Origin: Planctomycetota bacterium
Lineage (GTDB): Bacteria > Planctomycetota > UBA8108 > UBA1146 > JAJFFE01
NCBI GenBank assembly: GCA_020425835.1
Contig: JAGQRC010000006.1
Span: 1-20,085, forward strand
Direction: 5' to 3'
Length of the DNA stretch: 20,085 bases
Shown here: positions 6,176 to 14,172 of the stretch, in pieces
Layout of the letters: the number at the start of each line of letters is the position of its first letter
How positions within the stretch are numbered: position 1 is the stretch's first letter
Position numbers and translations under genes: made by a program
The notes under the pieces: generated by a model
What the model saw: the letters and a program-made list of their open reading frames with translations, nothing else
Told to the model about the DNA's origin: nothing
Database searches by the model: none

Positions 6176-7984
6176 ATGTGCTACGCCCTCGAGATCATCC
6201 GACGCGGTGAGCGACTCGCGCTGGTCCCGTTGACCGCGGGAGCGCGCCTCACCGTCGGACGCGACGAAGGATGCGAGGTGACGGTCGACGATCACCACCT
6301 CTCGCGACGACACTTCGCGGTGGAACTCCAGAGCGATCACACGTTGACGGTGACGGACCTCGGCAGCAAGAACCACACGAAGGTCGACGATCGGGAGATC
6401 ACCGAGACACGCATCGACCAGGAGAGCCTGATCACGTTCGGGGAGTGCCGCGCGTTCCTCCGTTACGTCGGATCGCGGAACGGTTCCGCCGTCGATCTCC
6501 AAGAGACACGGACCGACGAGATCCCGGCGACGGACAGTCGCTACTACCTCAGCCCGGAGACCGCTTCGAGCTCCGAACGACCCGCTCTCGAAGCGATCTA
6601 CTCCCTGTCGGCGTCGCTTCTCCGTCGCGTGACCTTCGAGGAGCTGTTCGAGAACGTGGAGCGTTGCCTGACGCAGATTCTCGCTCCTCGGCGGATCATT
6701 CTCGGTCTGGCGGATCAGGGCTCGACGGAGGAGTCGGTCCACGCGTGGGGATCGGCCGATGGCCATGACGTTCCGATGAGTCGGACCATCCTGGATGCCG
6801 CGCGCGTGCAGCGCCGTGCGTCGATCGTCCGACTTTCGGGTCGCCGCGACTCGAGCTCGGTCAAGGACCTCGGTATCCGCTGCTACATGGTCGCGCCACT
6901 GATCCTCGAGAGTCAGTACCTCGGCTACCTCTACGCCGATCGATCCGCCGGTCGCGACTTCAGTCGCTCGGAGCTCGAGTTCCTGCAGGGCGTCGCACAG
7001 GTCACCGCGCTGGGAATCGAACGGCTCCGTAGTGTCGAGACGCTCGAGCGGGATGCCGAGAAGCTCCGCGGGATCTTCGATCGGCGCGGCGGCTTCGTCG
7101 CCCACTCGAAGATCATGGTCGATCTCCTGCGCCGCGTGGAGCGAGTCAGCAGGATGGAGAGTCCGGTGCTGATCCAGGGCGAGACGGGGACCGGAAAGGA
7201 GCTCATCGCTCAGATGGTCCACGACCTCTCGCCGCGCCGGGGAGGGCCGTTCGTCGCGTTCAACTGCGCGCTGTCGAGCCCCGACCTCATCGAGAGCGAA
7301 CTCTTCGGGCACAACGCTGGCGCGTTCACCGGCGCCGCGCAGGCGCGCAAGGGTCGCTTCGCTCTCGCTCACGGAGGAACGCTGTTCCTCGACGAGGTCG
7401 GAGACATGCCACCGTCGACACAGGTGAAGTTGCTCCGCGCCATTCAGGAGAAACAGGTCTGGCCCGTCGGGAGCGAGACTCCGGTGTCGGTCGACATTCG
7501 CATCATCTCCGCGACGCACAAGAACCTGACGTCGCTGCGCAAGCAGGGCGAGTTCCGCGAAGACCTCTACTACCGACTCTCGGTGCTCCCGATCGATCTC
7601 CCGCCGCTGCGCCGCCGCGACGATGACGTCGTGGCCATCGCCGTGTCCATGCTCCCGGAAGGGCTGAGTCTCGACGACGGCGCGCTCGAAGCGCTACGCG
7701 CGTACGACTGGCCCGGCAACGTCCGGGAGCTCGCCAATGCGATCGAGCAGGGGGTTTTCAACGCCTCGGGCAAGACCATTCACCGTCGCGACCTTCCCCC
7801 GATCGTCCACCGCATGGGACGCCGGACGCGGCCGGAGCTGTCGCCCCTCTCCCCCGTAGCAGTCGAGAAGAAGCACATCCAATCGACGCTCGAACTCGCC
7901 GGTGGCAACAAGCAGCGAACCGCGGAGATCCTCGGGATCTCTCGGACCACGCTCTACCAGAAGCTCAAGCAGTACGGGATCTGA
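6176..7984 (+). CDS. Sigma54-dependent transcriptional activator with FHA and GAF sensor domains
   Basis: A 602-aa enhancer-binding protein that would use ATP to remodel sigma54-RNA polymerase. The start at 6176 follows AAGGAAGAAGG. The FHA domain (about 5-95) shows GRDEG (28-32), LSRRHF (42-47) and LGSKNHT (62-68), the pattern that binds phosphothreonine. A GAF domain covers about 140-295. The AAA+ core has Walker A GETGTGKE (335-342), the sigma54-contacting GAFTGA loop (382-387), Walker B LFLDE with D406, and FREDLYYRL with the Arg finger. YDWPGNVREL precedes a Fis-type helix-turn-helix at about 563-602 (GGNKQRTAEILGISRTTLYQ). No receiver domain is present. FHA suggests control by Ser/Thr phosphorylation rather than a histidine kinase; the kinase at 1-1134 is one conceivable partner, but that is only inference. 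Its target promoters were not found in the window. Confidence 0.97.
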   Translation: MCYALEIIRRGERLALVPLTAGARLTVGRDEGCEVTVDDHHLSRRHFAVELQSDHTLTVTDLGSKNHTKVDDREITETRIDQESLITFGECRAFLRYVGSRNGSAVDLQETRTDEIPATDSRYYLSPETASSSERPALEAIYSLSASLLRRVTFEELFENVERCLTQILAPRRIILGLADQGSTEESVHAWGSADGHDVPMSRTILDAARVQRRASIVRLSGRRDSSSVKDLGIRCYMVAPLILESQYLGYLYADRSAGRDFSRSELEFLQGVAQVTALGIERLRSVETLERDAEKLRGIFDRRGGFVAHSKIMVDLLRRVERVSRMESPVLIQGETGTGKELIAQMVHDLSPRRGGPFVAFNCALSSPDLIESELFGHNAGAFTGAAQARKGRFALAHGGTLFLDEVGDMPPSTQVKLLRAIQEKQVWPVGSETPVSVDIRIISATHKNLTSLRKQGEFREDLYYRLSVLPIDLPPLRRRDDDVVAIAVSMLPEGLSLDDGALEALRAYDWPGNVRELANAIEQGVFNASGKTIHRRDLPPIVHRMGRRTRPELSPLSPVAVEKKHIQSTLELAGGNKQRTAEILGISRTTLYQKLKQYGI

Positions 7985-8066
7985 AGCGCTCCATCCGTCG
8001 CACCGCGGTCCCGCGCGATGAGTGACGAGGGTTCAGCTCTGCGGTGGCTTCGGGCATGATGGTCGC

Positions 8067-8981
8067 ATGGATCGAGACCCCCCCGCCCCCGCTGCCAACT
8101 GGTTGGAGGAGTCGGCCGCCCGTGGCGGTCGAGCCACCGCTTGGGGCATCGTCGCGAGCAGCGTCCTCGCCGGCGTGAAGGTGCTGGCTGGCGTTCTCGG
8201 CAACTCCTACGCGCTGATCGCCGACGGCATCGAATCGGTGCTCGACATCGTCAGCTCACTCGTCGTCTGGGGAAGCCTGAAGATCTCCGCTCAACCGGCC
8301 AACGACCAGCACCCCTACGGCTACGGCAAAGTCGAGTCGCTGGCCGCGCTGGTCGTCGCCACGGCACTGCTCGCCGCAGCCGCCGGAATCGCGGTTCAGA
8401 GCGCCCGCGAGATCCGCATGCCACACCACGCCCCGGCCCCTTTCACTCTCCTCGTGCTCGTCGGAGTCGTCGCGACGAAAGAGGTGATGTTCCGGGTGCT
8501 GTCCCGCACGGGCGAGTCGATCGGCAGTCGTGCGATGGTCACCGACGCCTGGCACCATCGATCCGACTCGTTGACCTCGATCGCAGCCTTCATCGGAATC
8601 TCGGTCGCGCTGTGGGCGGGTGAGGGCTACGAGAGTGCCGACGATTGGGCGGCACTCTTCGCCGCGGGGGTGATCGCCTTCAACGGGATCCGGCTCTTCC
8701 GTTCCGCTTGGCGCGACGTTCTCGACGCCGCGCCACCCGCCGAGGTCGTCGACCGAGTGCGGGCTGTGGCCGAGGCGGTGCCGCGGGTCGTCACCATCGA
8801 GAAGTGCCGAGTGCGAAAGAGCGGTCTCGGGATGTTCGTCGACATTCACGTCGAAGTCGACGGCGGCATCACGGTGCGGGAAGGTCACGATGTGTCGCAC
8901 GACGTCAAGGATGCTCTGATCGCCCAGGTCCCGGGCATTCGCGATGTCCTGGTCCACATCGAGCCCGCGCCCGACGAGTGA
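8067..8981 (+). CDS. Cation diffusion facilitator family metal transporter
   Basis: A 304-aa inner-membrane exporter of divalent metal (Zn, Fe, Mn, Co or similar), usually proton-coupled. Six hydrophobic segments are expected and visible between about 25 and 215. The transport site is formed by E56-SVL-D60 in helix 2 and H163-HRS-D167 in helix 5, the standard E/DxxxD and HxxxD positions. The intracellular link HPYGYGKVESLAAL is typical of the family. The C-terminal cytoplasmic ferredoxin-like domain follows (about 225-304), with EKCRVRKSGLGMFVDIHVEV and the closing VLVHIEP. ATG 8067 was chosen; no good Shine-Dalgarno is seen, and a GTG at 8022 in the same frame is an alternative. It lies 82 nt after the sigma54 activator on the same strand and converges with the HAF/dockerin gene. 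Metal specificity cannot be read from the sequence. Confidence 0.95.
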   Translation: MDRDPPAPAANWLEESAARGGRATAWGIVASSVLAGVKVLAGVLGNSYALIADGIESVLDIVSSLVVWGSLKISAQPANDQHPYGYGKVESLAALVVATALLAAAAGIAVQSAREIRMPHHAPAPFTLLVLVGVVATKEVMFRVLSRTGESIGSRAMVTDAWHHRSDSLTSIAAFIGISVALWAGEGYESADDWAALFAAGVIAFNGIRLFRSAWRDVLDAAPPAEVVDRVRAVAEAVPRVVTIEKCRVRKSGLGMFVDIHVEVDGGITVREGHDVSHDVKDALIAQVPGIRDVLVHIEPAPDE

Positions 8982-9031
8982 TCCGGGCGCGAGCCTCGCT
9001 TCTCCGGGTGGAAGACGATGGAGCCATGCCG

Positions 9032-10423
9032 TCACGGACAGACGGGACTCGCTCCGCAGCCGAGGGTCGTGGGCGTCGGGTCCGCTCCACAATCGGGACC
9101 CGGCGCGGGTAGCGGTCCCGTCCCACTGAACAACATCGAGAGAACGGCGATCGGGTCGGAAATGTCGATCTGCCCGTCGTCGTTCGCATCGCAGGCTTCC
9201 AGGCAGCTCGGCGTTCCCGAGACGAAGAGCGCGCCGAGCTGGAAGATCGCGTCGGAGATGTCGCGATTCCCGTCGGTGTTGCAGTCGCCCCGAACGAACA
9301 TCGGTGCCGTCGCGGCGATCGGCTCGAGCACCCAGGCGGAGTAGAAACCCATGCCCGCCGATCCCACACCGTATCCACAGATCCACCCCGTGTTGCTGAT
9401 CGCGGTCGCTTGGATCAGCTCGTAGTTGCCGGGCAGGTCGACGAGATCGTTGAGATCGCGCATTCCGTTCACGGTATCCCAGACGAACGGGTGGCGGATC
9501 GCGAGCGGGCTCACCGTGTCAGGCGAGGTGCTCTCTCCGACGATCACGCCGGCATCGTTGATGTCGGTGGCGCGTGATCGGTCGAGTCCGATCCCAGCGC
9601 TCTGGCCGAGGCTCCCGAGGTCGATGAGATCCCCGGAGCCGTCCCAGCGGAACGCGTGCTCGACACCCAGCGCGGGTGCCGTCGCAACGCCGACGACGAC
9701 GCCAGCCTCGTTGATCGCGCGGGCCGATGCGGTCCCGACGTCATCGGGGCGAAGCGTTCCCAAGTCTTGAAACGCTCCGGTGCTCAGCTCGAGGACGAAC
9801 GCGCGGGTCGAGAACTCGTTGCCGGTATCGTTCGTGTCCCCAGCAATGCGTCCCGCTCCGTTGATGCCCCTCCCGTTGAACGAGTCCACCGCCCCGAGAT
9901 CGTCGAGATTGCGCGAGCCGTTGATCGGATCCCAGATGAACGCGCTGTTGACCGCGGGCGCGATGCAGTCGAAGCAACTCGCCGGACCGCCGGGGATCGT
10001 CGGGTCGTACGCCCGTCCGACGACCACCGGTCCGGCGACGAGTCCCGGGCCCGAACGGATGTGGGAGGGCCGAATCGCGGTGAACGCGGTCGACACCGGG
10101 CCGATCGTCTCGACGAGTGTTCCATCCGAGGAGTACACCCCATTGCCCGCCGCGTAGGTCCCGTCCTCTGCGATGGTCACCCCGCCGGGGAAGACCTGCA
10201 GCGCTCCCGTCGACGGCGACCAGATGAAGCCGGTCGTCACCGATCCGAGCGACTGACCGACGCACTGACCTGCGGAGTTCACGTCGTAGGCGTAGGCTTC
10301 GTTGGTGCTCCCCGAACCGAATGGCGGGATGATGTGCAAGAGATACTCGGGTGCCTGCGCGCGGGCGACGCTCGAGAGCACGAGGACGAGCACGAGCACG
10401 AGGACAACGGTGAGCCTCAGCAT
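9032..10423 (-). CDS. Secreted HAF-repeat protein with C-terminal dockerin-like domain
   Basis: A 463-aa exported protein. ATG 10423 follows AGGAGAG about 8 nt away. The signal peptide is 1-20 (ending VARA before Q21), and its core is five Val-Leu pairs. Five or more HAF-type extracellular repeats follow, each with an [A/G]-x-[D/A]-[I/V]-[N/S]-x-[A/T]-G core and G soon after: YDVNSAGQCVG, RGINGAGRIAG, RAINEAGVVVG, TDINDAGVIVG, TAISNTGWICG. They probably build a beta-propeller-like body with blades such as HAFRWDGSGDLIDLGSLG. From 375 a dockerin-like pair (GDCNTDGNRDISDAI, CDANDDGQIDISDPI) and a Cys-rich tail (CGADPTPTTLGCGASPVCP) end the protein. This is the same ending as the VWA protein at 1732. 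Function is unknown, probably cell-surface or extracellular. It is downstream of the G8-domain gene on the same strand but separated by 225 nt and a strong inverted repeat. Confidence 0.95.
   Translation of the reverse strand: MLRLTVVLVLVLVLVLSSVARAQAPEYLLHIIPPFGSGSTNEAYAYDVNSAGQCVGQSLGSVTTGFIWSPSTGALQVFPGGVTIAEDGTYAAGNGVYSSDGTLVETIGPVSTAFTAIRPSHIRSGPGLVAGPVVVGRAYDPTIPGGPASCFDCIAPAVNSAFIWDPINGSRNLDDLGAVDSFNGRGINGAGRIAGDTNDTGNEFSTRAFVLELSTGAFQDLGTLRPDDVGTASARAINEAGVVVGVATAPALGVEHAFRWDGSGDLIDLGSLGQSAGIGLDRSRATDINDAGVIVGESTSPDTVSPLAIRHPFVWDTVNGMRDLNDLVDLPGNYELIQATAISNTGWICGYGVGSAGMGFYSAWVLEPIAATAPMFVRGDCNTDGNRDISDAIFQLGALFVSGTPSCLEACDANDDGQIDISDPIAVLSMLFSGTGPLPAPGPDCGADPTPTTLGCGASPVCP
10376..10405 (-). 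repeat. Five-copy hexamer tandem repeat in a signal-peptide coding region
   Basis: Five consecutive GAGSAC hexamers on the plus strand (GTGCTC/GTCCTC on the coding strand) encode (Val-Leu)x5 in the hydrophobic core of the HAF/dockerin protein signal peptide. A gain or loss of one unit keeps the frame and changes core length by two residues. Confidence 0.85.
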
Positions 10424-10542
10424 GGAAGTTCTCTCCTGATCGGGGGGTCCGCCTCGTCGACCGAACGAGGGAGGGCCGACTCCGACCGACTGCCGAGGCC
10501 ATCCCGACGAACCGCCAGACTCGTGGAGATCTTCCTCCGGGA

Positions 10543-10587
10543 AGCGAGCGCCGGCAGGGCCCGAGCGGTCGACTGCCGGCGCTCGCT
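10543..10587 (-). terminator. Perfect 15-bp inverted repeat downstream of the G8-domain gene
   Basis: Arms AGCGAGCGCCGGCAG (10543-10557) and CTGCCGGCGCTCGCT (10573-10587) are exact reverse complements with a 15-nt loop. It sits 62 nt past the TAG of the minus-strand G8 gene and about 120 nt before the HAF/dockerin gene start. There is no T run after it on the minus strand. It could be a transcription attenuator or terminator between the two genes, an mRNA-protecting stem, or a site for a dimeric protein. Confidence 0.55.
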
Positions 10588-10648
10588 GGAGACGGCGCGG
10601 TGGAAGAAGGAGCGACTCCGTGCTGCCATTCTCTCCATCGGCGGCGAA

Positions 10649-13600
10649 CTACCAGGTGAAGATCAGCGTCTCCTCATCCGGAACCGCCACATACTTGATC
10701 CACACGTCGGTGCCGTCGTTCCAGAAACTGGTGCTCGTGGCGTAGACCAACGCGAACGCCGACGTGACCTGCTGGCCGACGGGTCCCGCGAGGCTCGGCA
10801 ACGCTCCGAGCTGGCGGAGGCACACGTAGACGGAGTCGCCGAGCTCCACGTCATCCAAGGTGACCTCGAGTTGCTTCACCAGAGTCCCACTCGGAGTCTG
10901 GAAGCCGGCCGGCCAATCCACCGTGTAGATGAAGTCGTCTTGGACGATCACCGGAAACTGGTGGTGCTGGTCGTTCTTGAAGACGTAATGGAAGAACGAG
11001 CCCGCGATGGTCGGGGGCGGCGGGAACGGCAAGACGAAAGGCAACGGAGTCGACGTCGTCGGATTGTCCAGTCGGGCGACATCGATGTCGGGAAGATCGG
11101 TCTTGACGAACTTCTGACCCGAGCTGCTACGGGACACGAAACGGAGGTGCCCGTAGCGCAGCGGTGTCAACTTCGAGTACTGGTTGACCGCCCCGACCGG
11201 CGTGATGTCCAGCGCGGGAGTCGGGATGTACATCATGGGGTGATTGCCGATCAGCGTCGCTCCGGGCGTCCCCCAGATCGACCCGTCCTCGTCGCGCACG
11301 GCCATTCCCCATTTTCTCGGATCGGCGAGGTTCTGCGAATTCGTCGGGTTCGGGTCGACCGGGAACCCGCTGGGAAGGACGGCACTCGCGTAGTCCAGGA
11401 AGCCGATGCGCGGGAGTCCCGTGTGGTTGTACTCGAGACCACTGGCGCGGTTGTTCGGATGCAGAGTGGCGCCTCCGGTCGCCGCGTATGCGAACGTTCC
11501 GGGTTGATCGAAGCCGTCGAGGTAACTGTCCCGCAGTCGGCCCGCTCCGTCGTAGACGACATACCCGGAGCGAAGGGCGCCTCCGAGAGCGACATTGCCG
11601 GAGTCCGCGACCAGGAGGCTGTTCTGCACGGTGTGGTAGGCGGCAAGGCGAATCTGCTCGTTGCAGTCGGCAACGACGCAGTCATCGAAACGGACGTCTT
11701 CGTCGGAGGCACCGGCGTAGATGCCGTTGATGCACGCGTAGGTGGTGAAGCGACGAAGGACGGCCGTCGTCGAGGGCTCCCAGGCGACGTTGGTCTTGAT
11801 GCTGTGATCGAGGTGGGCCGGCTCGGCACCGATCCAGATGGAGTCGTTGACATCGAATCCGCTCCCGCAGCTGTGCGCGACGTTGTCCTCGAAGGCGCCG
11901 AGGTCGTTCTGGTAGGGGACCCGGCCGGAGAAGTAGGGTTGGGACGAGGAGAGTCCGAGTGGTGACTCGGGGAAGATGAACCAGAAGCCGGTCCCCTCGG
12001 TGCAAGCGGCGACGTTGCCGATGATCGTGTTCGAGGGGTTGGTGATCCAGAAGCTGGCTGGGCAGCGGTTCTGGGGCTGCTCCAACTCGTTGTCACTCGG
12101 AAGCACCTTCTGCGCATCGGTCGGCTTGAGCGTCTCGATGACCAGGTTGTCTCGAATCTCGTTGTACTGCTCCGATCCATCCTCGAGGAAGACCGCGTGG
12201 CCCAGGTTCCGATAGGCGACGTTTCGGGCGCAACTCACGAAGTCCGTCCCGTGAATGGTGACCGCGCGGTTGTAGGTCTCATGGACACTGGAGTCGGTGA
12301 AGTACTGTCCGACTGCGTGATCCAGCATCACGTGCCAGTGCATGGGATAGCGGCCCAGCTTCGCGGTCTGGCCCATGCGGTAGAGCTCGACGCTCGAGAT
12401 GTGGGCCACTCCTCCCGTGTCGGGCACTCCCGGACGCATGATCATGATGTGACCACCGTATCCCGCGCTGCTCGAGGCGAGGTCGCCCTGGATCTTGACG
12501 TTGTGGGTGAGGAGACCCACTTCCGCCCGCTGGTCGAGCGTCCAGGTGTCATTCGAGCTGTTGTAGACCTGCGGCGGTCCGCCGACATGAGTGTGGGCGA
12601 GGTTCGACTGCAGCGTCACGGTCGTTCCGTTGACGCTCAGGATCTTGGCGGTCTCGGCCTGGCTCACGTAGTTCGGCACGTTCGCCGGGAGCAATTGCGG
12701 TTGGAAGTTGCTCCCCGCGATGACGATCTCATCGTCGAAGTCCCAGTCCACGAGGTCGAGAAGCGTCAGGGTGTTGCCGTTCTGGAGCGCCGTGGCGTTG
12801 AGCCGGGTCCAGCTGAGACGGGGTTCTCCGTGGAGCTCGATCGTTCCCGCCATCATCGCCATCAGGAACTTCGAACCGGCGCCCATGATGTTGGTGCCGT
12901 CGTCCACTGCAGTCAGAGTCAGCGTGAAGTCCTGGAGGAACGGCGTGTCGGGACGTCCCACCTCGAGGCGGGCGTTCGAGCCACTGACCATCAGCCAATC
13001 GACGTCGAGACTGATGTTCGTGTTGGCGGCCAACAGCTCGCCGTTGACCTGTATCGAGCCCGCGACCGTTCCGAGACTCATCAGAGAAACGGCCACACCA
13101 TCGGGGATGTGGACGACGTCGCTCGCCCCCGGCACCGATCCGCCCCAGGTGCTCGGGTCGTACCACTCCGCGATCGGCTCGAGACGCACGTCGTCGATCA
13201 ACGCCGTGTGGTCACCCCCATGAGGATTGAAACTCTCGATCATCACCGAGATGGAGGTTGCGGCTCCGACGACGATGGGACGAGTGGCTCGATCGACGTA
13301 GCTCGTCCCCTCGAACTCGATCTCGTCGAACTCGACGCCTCCGATGAAGACGCGAACGGCCTGGTGATCGTGACCCATCGCTCGAGCGCGTTGAGCGCCG
13401 CGGAAGCGCAACCGCCACGTTCCCGCTCGCAAGACCGTCGTGGTCTGGATCGACGCCACACCTTGCAGGAAGGCGACTCGGGTCCCCTCGGGAGCGCTCG
13501 GGTTGAACTGGGTGAAGCCGGAGCCGTTCGCGGCGATCCCCGACGATCCGGTCCAGGTCCATTTCTGCCAGACGTTCGCCGGTGGATTCAGCGTGCCGTA

Positions 13601-13834
13601 CTTGAAGAAGGTCCCTGCGGCGACCGAGGGATCCTCGAAGCCGGAGCTCGCTGAATTCGGGAAGAGGGTGGGGCCTCCCGCCGACTGCGCGACCTTGGTC
13701 GGGGGAACGACCGGATTGCCGGGAGGCTGTGCGCCGATCGGCTGATGAGCGACGAAGAGCCCGAGGATTGGAACGAGAACCATGGGAACGTGGAGACACT
13801 TCGGTCTCGCGCTGCTGTTCCGAGACGTTGACAT
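10649..13834 (-). CDS. Secreted G8-domain / parallel beta-helix protein, CEMIP/TMEM2-like
   Basis: A 1061-aa exported protein. ATG 13834 has GGAGG 6 nt upstream; ATG 13840 would sit directly on that GGAGG. Signal peptide about 1-35. Residues 60-220 form a jelly-roll-like domain with GFEDPSVAAGTFF, NPSAPEGTRVAFLQG and GGDHTALIDDV, a pattern familiar from bacterial surface proteins. The G8 domain starts at WYDPSTWGGSVPGASD (224-239) and runs to about 345. RAEVGLLTHNVKIQGD (436-451) and GRYPMHWHV (494-502) follow. Right-handed beta-helix repeats come next, with NRAVTIHGT (522-530) and GHAVFLEDGSEQYN (545-558). This order matches the animal CEMIP/TMEM2 family, whose members bind or cleave hyaluronan. 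The bacterial substrate is unknown, but a polysaccharide is the reasonable inference. The C-terminal 160 residues are beta-rich with a Pro stretch and no dockerin or anchor. It is divergent from the DUF4139 gene. Confidence 0.93.
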   Translation of the reverse strand: MSTSRNSSARPKCLHVPMVLVPILGLFVAHQPIGAQPPGNPVVPPTKVAQSAGGPTLFPNSASSGFEDPSVAAGTFFKYGTLNPPANVWQKWTWTGSSGIAANGSGFTQFNPSAPEGTRVAFLQGVASIQTTTVLRAGTWRLRFRGAQRARAMGHDHQAVRVFIGGVEFDEIEFEGTSYVDRATRPIVVGAATSISVMIESFNPHGGDHTALIDDVRLEPIAEWYDPSTWGGSVPGASDVVHIPDGVAVSLMSLGTVAGSIQVNGELLAANTNISLDVDWLMVSGSNARLEVGRPDTPFLQDFTLTLTAVDDGTNIMGAGSKFLMAMMAGTIELHGEPRLSWTRLNATALQNGNTLTLLDLVDWDFDDEIVIAGSNFQPQLLPANVPNYVSQAETAKILSVNGTTVTLQSNLAHTHVGGPPQVYNSSNDTWTLDQRAEVGLLTHNVKIQGDLASSSAGYGGHIMIMRPGVPDTGGVAHISSVELYRMGQTAKLGRYPMHWHVMLDHAVGQYFTDSSVHETYNRAVTIHGTDFVSCARNVAYRNLGHAVFLEDGSEQYNEIRDNLVIETLKPTDAQKVLPSDNELEQPQNRCPASFWITNPSNTIIGNVAACTEGTGFWFIFPESPLGLSSSQPYFSGRVPYQNDLGAFEDNVAHSCGSGFDVNDSIWIGAEPAHLDHSIKTNVAWEPSTTAVLRRFTTYACINGIYAGASDEDVRFDDCVVADCNEQIRLAAYHTVQNSLLVADSGNVALGGALRSGYVVYDGAGRLRDSYLDGFDQPGTFAYAATGGATLHPNNRASGLEYNHTGLPRIGFLDYASAVLPSGFPVDPNPTNSQNLADPRKWGMAVRDEDGSIWGTPGATLIGNHPMMYIPTPALDITPVGAVNQYSKLTPLRYGHLRFVSRSSSGQKFVKTDLPDIDVARLDNPTTSTPLPFVLPFPPPPTIAGSFFHYVFKNDQHHQFPVIVQDDFIYTVDWPAGFQTPSGTLVKQLEVTLDDVELGDSVYVCLRQLGALPSLAGPVGQQVTSAFALVYATSTSFWNDGTDVWIKYVAVPDEETLIFTW

Positions 13835-14172
13835 GGCCATCCTCCAGTGAGCGATGGGTTGTGCCCGGGCCCGGGCGTTCCGAAGCGCCGTGTCGTCGAT
13901 CGACCCTTCAACGCTTCGCGACACCCTGGTGTACGCCCGGCCGGGGGCAGGTTCGAGATCCGTTCCCAAGTCACTTCCGCGTGTTCACGATTCGGACGGT
14001 TGCGTCGGCTTCGGCGCTGCGCGAAGGTCGACGATGGCTGTCGTGCGGGGCACGACGGCCGGAAATCGAACGTCCACAGGGCGAACGATGTCGAGGGTCG
14101 TTACCGAGCAGGTACAGAACCGTTCGCGCGCCCGGGCGAGAATGAAAGTCGACTCGCGACAGGAGGAAACCC
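13835..14172. other. Divergent intergenic region between the G8 and DUF4139 genes
   Basis: 338 nt without a gene. It must hold the promoters of both neighbours, but I see no convincing -35/-10 pair, no sigma54 box and no strong inverted repeat. The only clear signals are the two Shine-Dalgarno sequences: GGAGG before the G8 gene and AGGAGGA before the DUF4139 gene. Confidence 0.6.

Noticed and set aside
6020..7519. 499-codon minus-strand frame opposite the sigma54 activator
   Set aside because: It mirrors the activator codons, has no Shine-Dalgarno or recognisable domain, and the opposite strand has every expected AAA+ motif.
8040..8066. Possible sigma54 -24/-12 promoter (GGTGGCTTCGGGCATGAT) before the metal transporter
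   Set aside because: The TGGC is present but the -12 element does not match TTGC, and one half-site is not enough.
9656..11965. 769-codon open frame on the plus strand, antisense to the HAF and G8 genes
   Set aside because: It is Arg/Asp-rich without motifs and lies opposite two genes with clear domains and ribosome-binding sites. Long antisense frames are expected in GC-rich DNA with this codon bias.
12197..13654. 485-codon plus-strand frame opposite the G8 gene
   Set aside because: Low-complexity charged translation, antisense to conserved G8 and jelly-roll motifs.
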